Shown here: piece after piece, positions 24,335 to 36,300 of the stretch | Position numbering within the stretch: position 1 is the first letter of the stretch | Layout of the letters: each line of letters opens with the position of its first letter | Source: Cardinalis cardinalis | Taxonomy: Eukaryota > Chordata > Aves > Passeriformes > Cardinalidae | DNA length: 64,000 nucleotides | Reading direction: 5' to 3' | NCBI GenBank assembly: GCA_014549065.1 | Contig: JACDOX010000040.1 | Coordinates: 521,456-585,455 of the forward strand | The notes under the pieces: model-generated | Seen by the model: only the letters and a program-made list of their open reading frames with translations | The model's database searches: none | What the model was told of the DNA's origin: nothing | Program-made: the position numbers and the translations under genes

Positions 24335-27300
24335 CTGTTTTAAAACAAAACACAGCAAAGTTACCTGCAAATTAGAATAATCTACTTAATCTTGCTCATT
24401 AGTAGAAAAAATATTTCTATCATATCTGAAGAATAGATTAAAGAGGATAAAAAGCCTTCAACTAAGCTTCTAAATACACACTGAGAGACCTGCCTCAGTA
24501 ATGAACTTGAAACATTAATTTAAAAATTCAATAACCACCGTTTAGAGTTAGATAAGTGGTGACCTCATGAAGGAAACACTGAGTTACTTTTAGAAAGCTA
24601 GTTCTTTGATTTTGGGAAATTGATGGTGTGCTTTGATTTTGGCCGTTTCATTTTACTGCCTGAATAATTGCATTGAAATAAATGTTATCCCTAAAGCTTG
24701 TATAACAGTGAAAATTATTTGAGCTCAAATTAGTTCTAAGAAATTATTTAACCAGAGTTCATTCTCCAATACAGTTTATTTTCATGTGATTATTTATTTT
24801 CTTAGCTCAGTTTCTGCAAAACTAATTTTACGATTCTACTGCAGTGGAAAGTGAAGTGCAAGTGAGGTCCATCATCTTGCAATGGTTCAAGGAAAGCAGT
24901 CTGAATTGATCCGGATTTATTAGATATATTGCTCAAAAACTAGCAGCAAAGTAGCCAGAAAGTTTTATCTTTCTACATACATATTCATTGGCAATTTACC
25001 TCCTCCCAAACACAACCAACCCTTTATTTATGTGTTAGAGAATACATCAAGCACACAAAAACCTGCTGAACTCATCAGCAGAGGAGCAGCCTCATTTACT
25101 GTCCTATTGATTTGTGCACAGTAGATTTTACGGGATTATTTGCAAGATTGGTTTTAAAGAACGATGCAGGATGATATGCTTGTGTTTCAGACATTTTGTA
25201 GACAACTTAAACTTGCATATCNGCTCAATTTGAAAGTAGTTGCTACTGGAAACTCTCTTTCACCCTAATGATGCAACTTCTGATGTATCCAGAGAGTAAG
25301 TGCAGACAGTCAGCACTGCTGGCTCCTCTACTCTACCAGGAAACATCGTTGGCCAAACTTTCTCAGCAAAAATTNGAAGTCCTAGGACTGTCTCTAGTGC
25401 TGAGTGCACTGGAGGACACTTGGTCTGGACTGCACAAAATTAGCAGTTTTCAAGTTGTTGTTAAAAATTTCCAGTGTGGGAAATATCTCTCTGGCCTGAG
25501 CTCAAGTTCNGATGGAAGATACTGATCTGCAGTGACTATTTTCATTTGAGTTTACCAGTTCTGTATAAGAAGCCAAGTATTATAATTTTGTTTTTATTTT
25601 TCTGTCATTCAACAGAGACTCAAATTCACAGACTAAAGAGATGGTAAGCCAACACTTACATGCTCAGTTCTGACAAGGGCAGCAGGTCTGATTGTAAAAA
25701 ACACACTGCAAACTGCTTTTTAAGACCTACCTTAAGAGTGTAAATGAAAAATTTCATNTTCTGATTATTTTCCTGACATGTAGGATGTCAGTCTGTGCCT
25801 GCACCTCCAAAAATGCAAACTCACATTTGAGCTTACTTCCACTAAATATAGATGACCTATTTTTTTCCACATACACAGTTCAAAGTAGTGAAGTGCATCT
25901 AACTTTCATCAAGCTTTATTTTTTACTTCATTCCCTGTACTCAGGGATGAATGCTTCCATGGTCCAACCCTCTAGCTGACAAGCATTAATGNCAAAAATA
26001 ATCTCCTACCCTGTTGAGCCCTTCAATCTAACAGTGCAAATCATAGTATTCTTTTTGATCTAGAAATCAAACACCTTCATCCTAGATGAAGACTCAAGCA
26101 AAGTCCAGAGTGCATAAAGAAGACAGTCCATGATGGGGAGAAACCCATCTCTGAAAAGAAAGGAAAAGGCATCTGAGCTGGGTTTTAAAATTAAATGTAG
26201 GATGTTGACATTACTTTGATACACATTGGTTTAAATATGGATAAACGGCCTTGATATTCCATTGTTGCCCTTTGCAACACAGCTGGTACTCTACAGGCAC
26301 AGGCTGTACTACTGTAAATTGCATCAGGATCAACTTAATATATTAAGTCTTCTGGCCCCATGGTTTGCATATTTCTCCTTTAATCTCTGCTCAGATACCA
26401 CTCNGTTGAATGCTATGGAAAAAAACTATGCCAGTGAGAAGGTCTTTGGAGGCCTAGATGCCATACTCAGAGCAATTCCACATTTATTCCAATATGTAAT
26501 TCAGTTTGTCTGGACCATCATGACCCTCAGGAGATGAAAANAGTGTAGATGCCTTTGTCACTCTCTTCAATTTGCCCCAAATATTTGTCTGAAGAACAAA
26601 TTTGTTCCTTCTCTTCTTCTATCACTATGTAATGAACAGAAATTTCATATAGCTTGCTTCAGTGATGGCAGTNCTCTTTGAGCCAGGGCTCAGCAATGTA
26701 CACAAAGAATTACAGAGGTTTCTTTCCAGAATGCATCACTGTGCATGACTCATACCTAAATTTCACCTGTTATCATTCTACTCATTTCAAGGTCTCTCTG
26801 AAATTTTCCAGTGTTGATNACACCTTTGTGTTCTTGTTAATTTTGCTAATAAATTATTATCCAATTTTTCAGATTATTAATATGGACAGAAAAAAATTTT
26901 TTGAGTCTTTAATGGTTCTCCCACAGAAATTTTTCNCCACAACTAACCTAAAAAGGAGAGACATAAAAAACCCCCAAATGCCTAACAGAATAATCCATCT
27001 CTCCTATCCTTATATATACTGTGCCATCAAAATAATAAAAAAAATGTCATTTCAGCTTCTCAGTTGTAAGCTAGCTTGTATACTAGCCCTTCAATANCAG
27101 TTACCTTAATGGTGAACTGTATATCCCCTCAACCCATTCCAGTGGTAGTGCTATGACTTAAGTGGGTCAAGAATTCAATATNAATATTTATCAATAAGGC
27201 ACATTTTTGGAAAGTATTAAGCTACAAAGTCTAATTTCCAACCTATGAAATGTGATATTGGATTATCCTATGTTTAATGACCCTCATTACAGAATATTTT

Positions 27301-28612
27301 GCTTTCAATATGCCTAGAAGGAAATNATGGATCTAGAATATAGACATATCAGAGCTCAAGCCAAGAACCTATCTATTTTCATTAACTCTTTTGCAGGTAA
27401 GAATGAAATTCTGTACAGAACAGAAACTAGAGCTTTCCAACAGGTGTTTCGGACACATGAAGCTCTCATGTCAGAAGAAATGGGGTGGGTAGGAAGGCTT
27501 GACAGAAGACTGAAAGGGAGTAGTCAGCTTGAAGTCAAGACATTTAATGGAAACATGGAGCAAAATGCAGGTTACTCAGGCATTAGTTTTTGCTTCCAAG
27601 TTCATTTAGACACCTTTACAATCACTTAAAAAACAGTTTTCTCCCTGCATTTTTGTCCTGTCAATTACATGCACAAGCAGCAGCAGGAGCAATTTGTGCA
27701 CAATCAAGAGGGAAGCAACAATGCACGGAAGTGTGAAGGAGGTGATCCAAAGTCCCCAGGAATCACTGCAATGGTTTCTGTTGATTTACATGATCCCAGA
27801 GCATATAAATATACTGAGACCTGTTTCTTTCCAATGATAATCAATTCTAAGGGTCATAGATTATTATTGTAAAGCATCTATGGACAATAAATTCCAAGAG
27901 ATGTATAATTAAAGTCGTGGTACCACATCTGTTGACTAATAGGNGTGGCTTTGTAAATTATGCCAACTCTGTGCCATCATACTGCCGCATGTTTCAAAGC
28001 AGAGTGGAAGCAGAATCACNCAATTTCCCTCAAATGACTTTTTCTCATTTATTTTTAGTGACTAGTATCTCCATAACAGCCAGCTGATGAGATTAAATGA
28101 AATCTGGCGTTGCCAAATTGGCAGCACAGGAGATGGAAACCTCACTTTAACATCTAAGGAAAAAATAAAACAGCACTGGAGTACGAACATTTTCACTTAC
28201 CATTGTGGTAACTTGACTTTAGAGTAGAAATAACATGTCTATTGATGACATAAATGTACTACCTACATCTAGTTTATTTCTTAGCCTAAGACATAATGTC
28301 AACTACCAGCATAAGTTCTGGCCAGATGACTGTGGAAGAATTAACATCCAGCCACTCCTTTTGTACAGATGACCACACTACACCCTTCAAGCACAATCCC
28401 ACATAACTCTTATTATGGGGAAAAAAAAAGATTTTCCTNCTGTAGAACTGGCACTGAGAAAAGCTTCTTTTCAAAGTGTGCCCACTGAGATGCTTCCAAG
28501 TGAAATGAACAGCAGGTCTTGCTGGTGTCATCAGTTCTTCAAGGAAAAGTCTTCAGCTCAATAGACATGTGAACTGCTGAGAGTGGCTGTAGGAGTAGAA
28601 GATTCATTCATG

Positions 28613-28707
28613 GATGCTGGATTACTCACATTTCCTTAGCTCCTCCCAAATCTTCAAATTCTCTGAAAACTCAGAAGGAGCTGAGGAAGTGTGAGTAATC
28701 CAGCATC
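28613..28707 (+). repeat. 31-bp-stem inverted repeat (pre-miRNA-sized hairpin)
   Basis: Arms 28613-28643 and 28677-28707 are complementary over 31 positions apart from two, separated by a 33-nt loop. In a plus-strand transcript both exceptions are U:G wobbles, so the stem is fully paired; in the minus-strand (ANO4 pre-mRNA) sense they would be A-C mismatches. The arms carry GATGCTGGATTACTCACA-like sequence. Size and pairing fit a pre-miRNA-like or foldback-transposon structure; no family recognised. Confidence 0.85.
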
Positions 28708-29888
28708 TGTGAAGTGAGAAGGAAAAGGCATTCCCTTCTCTTTGTTGTCACCCTCCTTCAGCGAATTCATCACAGCTGTGGATGTGCTCCAGGCAGCACA
28801 TGGCAGGCTGGGATGGGGCTGCAGGTCTGGTCCTGGTGAGTTTGGTGCCTTGTGACTCAGGCTGCTGCCAATGTTCAGGGAATCTCACAGCTACCCCTGC
28901 CCCTCCCCTCTTTGGGTAAACACCTACTCTCAACAACAGCAGGACACTTCTGACTTCAGCTGGGAGGTCTACAGCAATTGCTTTTTTTTTTTTTTTAATA
29001 GATTTTGAAAAATCTGTCTGATGAAAAAAGTAAACTTTCTTTAAAAATCTTTAAATCCAGGTTATGCAAGAAGGCTGCTATCAAGGTCTAGAATAATCAT
29101 ATCTCTAACATTGCTTATTCTGTTAGCATTTATTCTCATACTTTCACAAACCTTTCAGATGCCTGATCATCAAATNAAACCAAACACCAGATATTGCCTC
29201 ACAAACTTTCTCAAACAAGAAGTGATGAAGAACAGTAGCCTTGATCACTATGGAAAANGGTTATGAAACTCTACAGAGATTAGTTTTTGTACTGTGATAA
29301 TAATATCTTGTTGTGTACTGGGAAATTAAAAGCCAAAAACCCCGTCAGTATAACTGTTGNCTCTTCCATAAATCAGTGATTTCTATTGTGTAATTTGACA
29401 AAAAATTCCAAATTTTTATCCAGTGTATTAAAAAAAAGAAAAAAAAAGCTTTTGGGATTAAATGATGAGATTTATTAAATTATTTTGTAATGCATTGAAA
29501 AATTATATGACTCAGTAAAACTTTTAATCATATTTCTTGGTTAGCTTTTTATCCGTGGAAATGAAATTCTCTGTTTTATGAAATGGATAAGTTTTATATG
29601 GCCTTAATCAGTATCACTGTCTGTCTCCAGGGCTACTCTCTACAAATTTTTCATCTGAAAACAATTCTGAGAATTAATCAAAGTTTTCTATTAGTTACAG
29701 GACTTATGAAAGAGGCAGTTAGTAAGCTAGACCAATTGAATGTTGTGGATGACCCTTCCTGATGGTCANTGTATCTTCTGTCCTCCTGATACATATGAAG
29801 ACTTTATTAATAGGCTCTTTTAGCTCCATGTTCCTCTCTTCAAGTAGAAAAAGCCCATTACTGTCCAATAATAATTCTGCCATCACGA

Positions 29889-30542
29889 TCAGTAAAGGCT
29901 CTGGCTCTCTCTATATGCATAAGAACTATGTAATCCTCTATTAATGCTAGCAAGGCTATTTGAAAACATTATTTTAAAGGAGTGTAAGAACTTGGAATCA
30001 CATCTTAGCTTTCTCAGTGTTTTTTTTCTTTGCAGACTACTTCCAAGATGAATCAAAATCTGGACAGTGGTGATGTGGCTATCTGAGTTAAAGGGCAGCC
30101 GTACAGAGGATACTTCCATCACTAGTGTTGTGAGAACAGTAGCACACTCAGCAACTGTAACCTCTGCTCTGTGCCATTGGTAAGCATCATAAAACTTCAT
30201 CCAGAGCTCATTCTGTGGCTGCTTTTTGGATGAAGAAGAATTAATAGGTGTGAGCCTATCTTTCACCAAAGCCATGCTCCAAGGAAAAAGAACTCCTCCT
30301 GTGGACAGATGTCTAATCAAGTGTATCCAGCCTCCACATATTCTTCTCCTCATTTTTTTTTTTTCTCCTAAATATCCTGTAAACACTTCATTATAAATTA
30401 CGTTGTCAGGAAACTCCGGAAGGAAACTTCTTTCACTTTCAAGTCCTTCTAAAAACTCCTCTCTAAATATTTCTTTGGTTGTAGTGTCACCATGAGCTAA
30501 ATGGTTTCCCATGACTTCAGGATCAGTTTTTAAAAACCACAT
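29889..30542 (-). other. Unrecognised 217-codon open reading frame in ANO4 intron
   Basis: The longest open frame in the window, beginning MWFLKTDPEVMGN and 94 nt downstream of the exon 6 donor on the ANO4 strand. The first 60 or so residues are acidic and hydrophilic (for example KEIFREEFLEGLESERSFLP), followed by a Lys-rich run encoded by an A-tract near 30350-30363 and a mixed C-terminal part. Read-through from exon 6 would stop at once (AGG TAA), so it is not an ANO4 extension. I recognise no domain. It may be a decayed retrocopy or transposon fragment, or a chance frame; in DNA this AT-rich, chance frames of this length are uncommon. Confidence 0.3.
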
Positions 30543-30636
30543 GAATTAAATAAGCTTTTCATGGTTTTGTCAGAAGTGAAACAACTTGNGGTCAAAGCAT
30601 CTCTACTGTGACATAGCAAAAGCAGGTAAGTCTTAC

Positions 30637-30758
30637 CTTACAAGATCCAGGGGCTGGTATTTATACCACACTCCCCAGGAAGCCCAGCACTCATAGAGCA
30701 GGTGTCTGTGGTTTTCTGCTCCATGCGTTTTTATTGAATTCTTACTTCTGTAACTTCC
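30637..30758 (-). CDS. ANO4: ANO4 coding exon 6 of 12 (pre-TM1 segment)
   Basis: 122 nt between acceptor TTTATTTTAG and donor GTAAGA, starting in phase 0 and ending with AG of a split Arg. It encodes GSYRSKNSIKTHGAENHRHL, then LYECWASWGVWYKYQPLDLV. The RHLLYE.WA.W..WYK.QPLDL motif immediately precedes TM1 in this family and is the strongest anchor for the identification. Confidence 0.96.
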
Positions 30759-31277
30759 CTAAAATAAAAATCTGGACATTAATGAATAACAGCAGCAAAA
30801 AAAGAATATTTAAGAAATCTCTCTTACTAGCAGCATGGATAACACAATTTATGCAAACTACATACTTGTGCTCCAAAAGATAAATATGGCATTAAAAAAA
30901 TCAACCGATGTCATTAAGATTTGAGAATATTCTTTCTAAGAAATTCATAATAAATTATATTCAAGTCATAGCCCATAAATGCAAAGAAAATCTTCGGAGA
31001 ATNTCAAAAGCCCCCCAGAGTGTGATGTTTTTCTTCTCTGAAAATATACTGATATATCAACTCAAAGAGTTTTTACAGAACAGATCTGGAACAACTCTCC
31101 TTACTCATCTCTTTGTGCAAGAAATACCCCTAATTTTTCCCCAAGGAAAAAAGCATTGCTAAATGGAAGCATGTCAGAGGCGGACATTAATAAGTTTAAG
31201 GATAAATAATTACATGATTAAGAATTCATTTTGTGGGAAATGTCTGTTCAAAAAGGAAAAAAAAAAAAGCAAAATAC
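30759..31277 (-). other. ANO4 intron between exons 5 and 6
   Basis: 519 bases; AT-rich, with a short poly-A run near 31257-31268. Nothing else seen. Confidence 0.85.
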
Positions 31278-31333
31278 CTCATGAAGAGGAAATGCAGCTT
31301 CATAGGAGCCATTACTGAGCAATCGATTCAGAC
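31278..31333 (-). CDS. ANO4: ANO4 coding exon 5 of 12 (56-nt exon)
   Basis: 56 nt between acceptor TTCTCAG and donor GTATTT. It completes Gly and encodes LNRLLSNGSYEAAFPLHE, ending in phase 0. NGSY.AAFPLHEG is the conserved end of the cytosolic domain before the first membrane helix. The donor GTATTT is weaker than most others in the gene. Confidence 0.94.
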
Positions 31334-33209
31334 CTGAGAATCAAAAGTATTCAATTATTTACCAACAGGAGCATAAAAATGGCTAAATAAAAACCAAATA
31401 TATTTTCATAAACTGGCTAAATGAGGATGAAAGCCCCTTGACAGTACACAATACATGTAGAAAAATTAATCTTCTANAGATTTTGATAACTAAGAAATAA
31501 TACAGAGAAATACTTGTTCAAATATTAATCAGAATCTATCATTTATTATGCTAGAGGCTTAAAGATTCATTTGCCAAATCCATCTTTAGTGTAACTTCAG
31601 TGAAACTGGAGACTTTACACCAGGTTTAAAGTTTGACCTTATTAAACATGGTCTAACAAAGCTCTTTAGATGAAAGGCTGCATGTCTTGGGAGCTAAAAT
31701 CTTCAGGGTAGGTCTTGACATTTTTGAATTGCAGATCACTAAAGCAACAGAAACTCATTATTTCCATATGATAGCAACTTTTAAAATTTTGTTCAGCTTG
31801 TGCCTTATGAAAGTTGCTGAACAGACAGAAAGGAACAAGACAACTTGCAGCATTAAAAGACCCGAAAATAAAATCATTCCCATGTGGTGCAAAAAAGTAA
31901 CCATACAACCCACTGACTCAGGCCATGTCCCTCTTTAATGAGAGCCCGGAGAAATAATGTTTGCTGAGCTGTTGGTGCTTTTCACTTGGAAAATCACCAA
32001 AACAGGACTCTACCGTTACCAGGCAATGCAAAACAGAATATTCACACAAAGAACCTGAAGGTATTTGAACCCTATGACACAGAGAAAGTACAGCATCTTG
32101 ATTCCTTTCCTAATTCACAGGGGACAGACAGCAGCAAGAACATAGCAATGAGAAGTATTAAGTCAACATGAATAACACTTTCAGTGGTAGCATCACCATC
32201 TGCCTGGCAAAATATGTTTTCTTCCACTGTCTCTGTCAGAAAAGTAAAACTTGTACAGCAGAGCTGGGCTTTGCTCTGCCCAGTGATCAGTGCAAGGTTG
32301 TGTTCACTTCAGGTGCAGCACAAGTTGACATGTGAGAGAGATTGGGATCTTTAGGTAGGCAGGAACTGCAGGTGTTTGGGCAAGATGCAACATCAGCTNA
32401 GCTCAGGACTATTGCTGCCCCCATCCCAGCAGCTGAGAAAGAAAGAAAGAAGTGAAGTTCTGGGATATTTTCCTTCCTCTTCAGGAAAGGTGAGGTTTAA
32501 ACATCAGGGAAACGAAATAGACTGCAGAGTTTTATGGAAATTGTCTCTACATTTGTCTCTGTGTGGTACTCAAGCTGTATGTGCTCTGTATGGTTTGGCA
32601 GAAGGTGGCCACTGTTTCATGTTCTATCCCTCCTCTGTCACTCCCTGCTCTCCTGCACCTGCACATGTGCCACTCCAAATTTCCACTCCACTCACTAATT
32701 GAAAATGAAGCCACAGTTATGTATAGCATTCTTTGCACTGAGGACATCAATGGTGAACTCCCTTTGACTTGTAGCAACACCAGAGATACAGAGTTCTCCA
32801 TNTCCCTTAGGGATGGATAGGTACCCAGGGAGAAGCCCTGTAGCCTGAAATGTAGAGCAGCACAAATCTTGCCATCCTTCCAAGCACATTTTAATGAAAG
32901 AAAAAAGGTTTTTCTGTATGAGTCTCCCTGCTTCACTGCTCCTAATCTGTTAATATTTCATGTTTAAATCAGCCTCTTCCCTTGCAGAGGTGATAAATCC
33001 CATGTGGTGACACGCCTGTGAAAGCTGACTGATGTTACAGGGAGATGATCCCATCTTCCAGGCAAAGCCCCTACCACAGCAGTGGGTGAGATGGAAACAG
33101 TCAAAACCAAGGTGATTAAAATGAAGGAAAAGAGTCTGTTATAAGGCCAGGCAGACTTCTNCTTTCTTTTATTAAAGACATATTTAAAAGCACATTGCTC
33201 AGTACTTAC
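31334..33209 (-). other. ANO4 intron between exons 4 and 5
   Basis: 1876 bases; small open frames on both strands in the somewhat GC-richer part 32230-32900 show no recognisable product. Confidence 0.8.
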
Positions 33210-33316
33210 CAATTTTGTTTTTCCCTTCTTCATATTTCACTCTTTGTAAGATATGGTGTACAATTCTACTTCTTGTAGCATTATTGAAGAAAGTATCTTT
33301 GTTGTGTATTATGAAG
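33210..33316 (-). CDS. ANO4: ANO4 coding exon 4 of 12 (cytosolic domain)
   Basis: 107 nt between acceptor TTTTCATGTAG and donor GTAAGT. It completes the split His and encodes FIIHNKDTFFNNATRSRI, continuing VHHILQRVKYEEGKNKI plus one base of Gly. NNATRSRI is a strongly conserved anoctamin block. The 9.5-kb intron upstream is the largest complete intron in the window. Confidence 0.95.
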
Positions 33317-36300
33317 CTACATGAAAATAAAAACCAAGGGCATCTCAGAAATATGTNATAGCACATTTAAGACAAATATTTATTTCCATTACTTTCTTTA
33401 GCACTCTAAAAATCTACAGGATGTAAGCAAGTGCAGGGAGGATAAAAGACACTTGATTAAGAGATGATTAGCTAGGTGAGATGCTGTCAGTANCAGTATT
33501 CATTCTCTTACAAAGAATTACGTGGAGAAATCTGGAGAAAGATAGAAAATATTTANGTATTCATTATGATACACATCACTTTCAGATAATTCACTGAAAA
33601 CTACAAAATTCTTGCACAGAAGATTGCAAAAACATTTCCTTGTAAGTGCAGCAGTAGAATTTCACATCTGTTCCAGGCTTTTTTTTATGCTTTACTATTA
33701 AGAGTTGGTTGGAAACATCTACTTGGTAAACCATTCTTACTGAAAACTGTTACTGAATACTATGTTAGAAATTGAAAGTATCATATACTCCTACATTTGG
33801 TCCTGGAAGNTAAAATGCAGTAGAAAATTAGCTCTCAGAGGCCACTTATCAAGTTAAGTATGAATATAGGTTCTATGCTCAATAGGTTAGGTGGAATAAA
33901 TTTTGAAAAACCCAANGAACCCTGTGGATAGGAGGCAATACTGGTTTCCTCATCTGTGTTTTTGAAGAGCTGCAGAATTGAATAAACTGATAAATAAAAT
34001 GTTAAGGTCGCAGAGGTGTCATGGAGAGATGAGTCTGTAGGAAAACACACTAGACAAATACGACCTTAAACGAGATCATCTTAATCAGGAGCTTGGCATG
34101 GATTCACTTCACCTCCTCTTTTGCACAATGTGAGATTCAGTTCTCAGTTTTCCCCTCAGGTAATTTTACCCAAATTAATTTTTTTTTTCCAGAATCAACC
34201 TTTACCCATGGGAAATAACATACAGCTTTGCACCTCCACAGTAATTTTGAAAAACAAGGAGTCCAACTTCTGGACTTTGAGAATTTCATACGCTCCCTCT
34301 TTATTATCAAAATTCTCAGCTGAATTTTCAATACAATACAATGTGTACATAAGTTCCTTATGTTCTGCTTCAAAGGCTGACAGTAAAAAAAAAAAATCCT
34401 AAAGTAAAGGTATGAAAGACAAATTGCTCCAAGAGCACCAGAAGTAATAAAAGCTGGTTTTCTAGAGATTACTATCTCTATGTCTCCTTTGCCACTTCAC
34501 CCCAGATATTCAGAGGCCATTTCTGTGTCTACAATCTACTCACTGTTGTACTCAGTACTTCTGGCTTCCTCCCATTTCCCTGCTATTCCCTAAGTCCTAC
34601 TCATGTCCTAGAGTACTTACCGAAAGTAATTAGATTTATGCATATTGGCTGACCACCACGTGCATACTGATTTACCAATGGGCTGGTACCAAACAGCAAA
34701 TGCAATTGGTGTCCACTGTCCATTGCCTTTTCTGTATAGGAACAGTTTGGGGNCACTATTCCATTTCAAGCTGCTGTTACTCAAAAGGTATGTAAGACAG
34801 AGCTTATCTTTCAGATACAGAAAGATACGTGGATATAAAGATCTATCTTTTCTATCTTTACTGCTACACCTGTATCAAATNCAGCTGAAAGTAATCAGTA
34901 TGTGAAATAACGACTACCAAAAGTATTTTGAGAGAAAAAACATACTGTATTCATGTAAGTCTTAATGCTGATAGGAATTATATTTTATAAAATCTAAACT
35001 GTGAAGCAGGTAGAACAGTGTCATTTTCAGCTGAAGCTGGAACTCTGTATTAGGCTGTTTGTGTAGCAGCAGAAACAAATTAAAAGGCAGGAGTAAAACT
35101 GAAATGAATATTTAGAGATTTTTGCTCTTTATTTAATTTTCTTTTACTGCCTGACTATCCAAGACCCCACCTCCCAGACAGTTAAAAAACTGTGAAGATA
35201 ACTTCACAGATATCAAAACAGCACAGTAATTCTCATTCTGACTCAGCCTGACTCCTTATTCTGACGAATTCTTGTAGGATTCAACTGTGAATTGGATCTC
35301 CTTATCTGGGAAACCTGCAACACGGAACCAGATAACACCTTAATCTATTTTCCTTGTAATACAAGGTTATTTTGCTTGTCTGTTATCACAACTGTCTCAT
35401 ACTGCAACTAGAGATAGCCATTTCAACATCTTCTCTGAAGAACTTGTTTAATAGTTTTGTTTATATTTAAGAATTTCTATTTTCATGAGTTGTGAATGCA
35501 AAAAGGCAAAAATCAGGGATTACAAGAACTCTAAAAAAAAAAAAGAAATAATCACTTGTTTAAAGAAACACTTCGGTAATTTGTATTCATTTGCAAACTT
35601 AATAATTGTGTTATTATAGCTTTTGATCTCACATGGGCAAGAAGAAATAACCAGATGTGTCTGTGAAGCAGATGTAAACACCTCAATATGAGAACTGCCG
35701 TGAAGAACTCTGTCTGTTCCAGAACAGCTGAAGCAGTCCTAAAACACCTGTGAGAATATGAGCTGCAGAGGTTCTGCCCTGCCCAGTCTTGTGCCAGTAA
35801 GGGCAGGAGGGGGAGAGGAGAGGAAGTACTCAGCATGATCACAGTGGGTCAAAAACATGCCCTTGAGTGTTTTCCAAAGTTATTCATGAAGACATGGATC
35901 AAGAAGAGATGCTAGAGTTCAGCAAAGGTGAAAAAGTAGTGCCAAAAATGAGTCCTCTGGATGTCCTGGACCATCCCTAACAATACCATTATTCTCGGAT
36001 AGAATTGCATGTGGTAACATTTAAAAAAATTCTCCCTTATTTTTGAACATAAAAGTCATAGGGTTTTTAAAATCTGCTTAACTCAAATGCCCATTTTTTT
36101 CCTGTGAAATTTTCTGCAGAGTAGAAAGAGCAGCATCACCATAATCAATGGAGCAGGGACCTCTGGCACAGGAAACAAAAAGAGGCAGACATGAGTGGAA
36201 GGCCTTGAAGGGTTGAGAATATCTCAGGCAGTTGTATCTGTGTTACAACATCCCTGTTAGATGTTGACATAAATGGGACAATAGGACAATGTCAGGGAGG

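Larger units (their letters stand above)
24335..30636 (-). other. ANO4 intron between exons 6 and 7
   Basis: 6302 bases. It contains a long inverted repeat (28613-28707), a poly-T run at about 28982-28996 and an unexplained 217-codon minus-strand frame (29889-30542) just downstream of exon 6. Elsewhere AT-rich with no recognised element. Confidence 0.8.
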
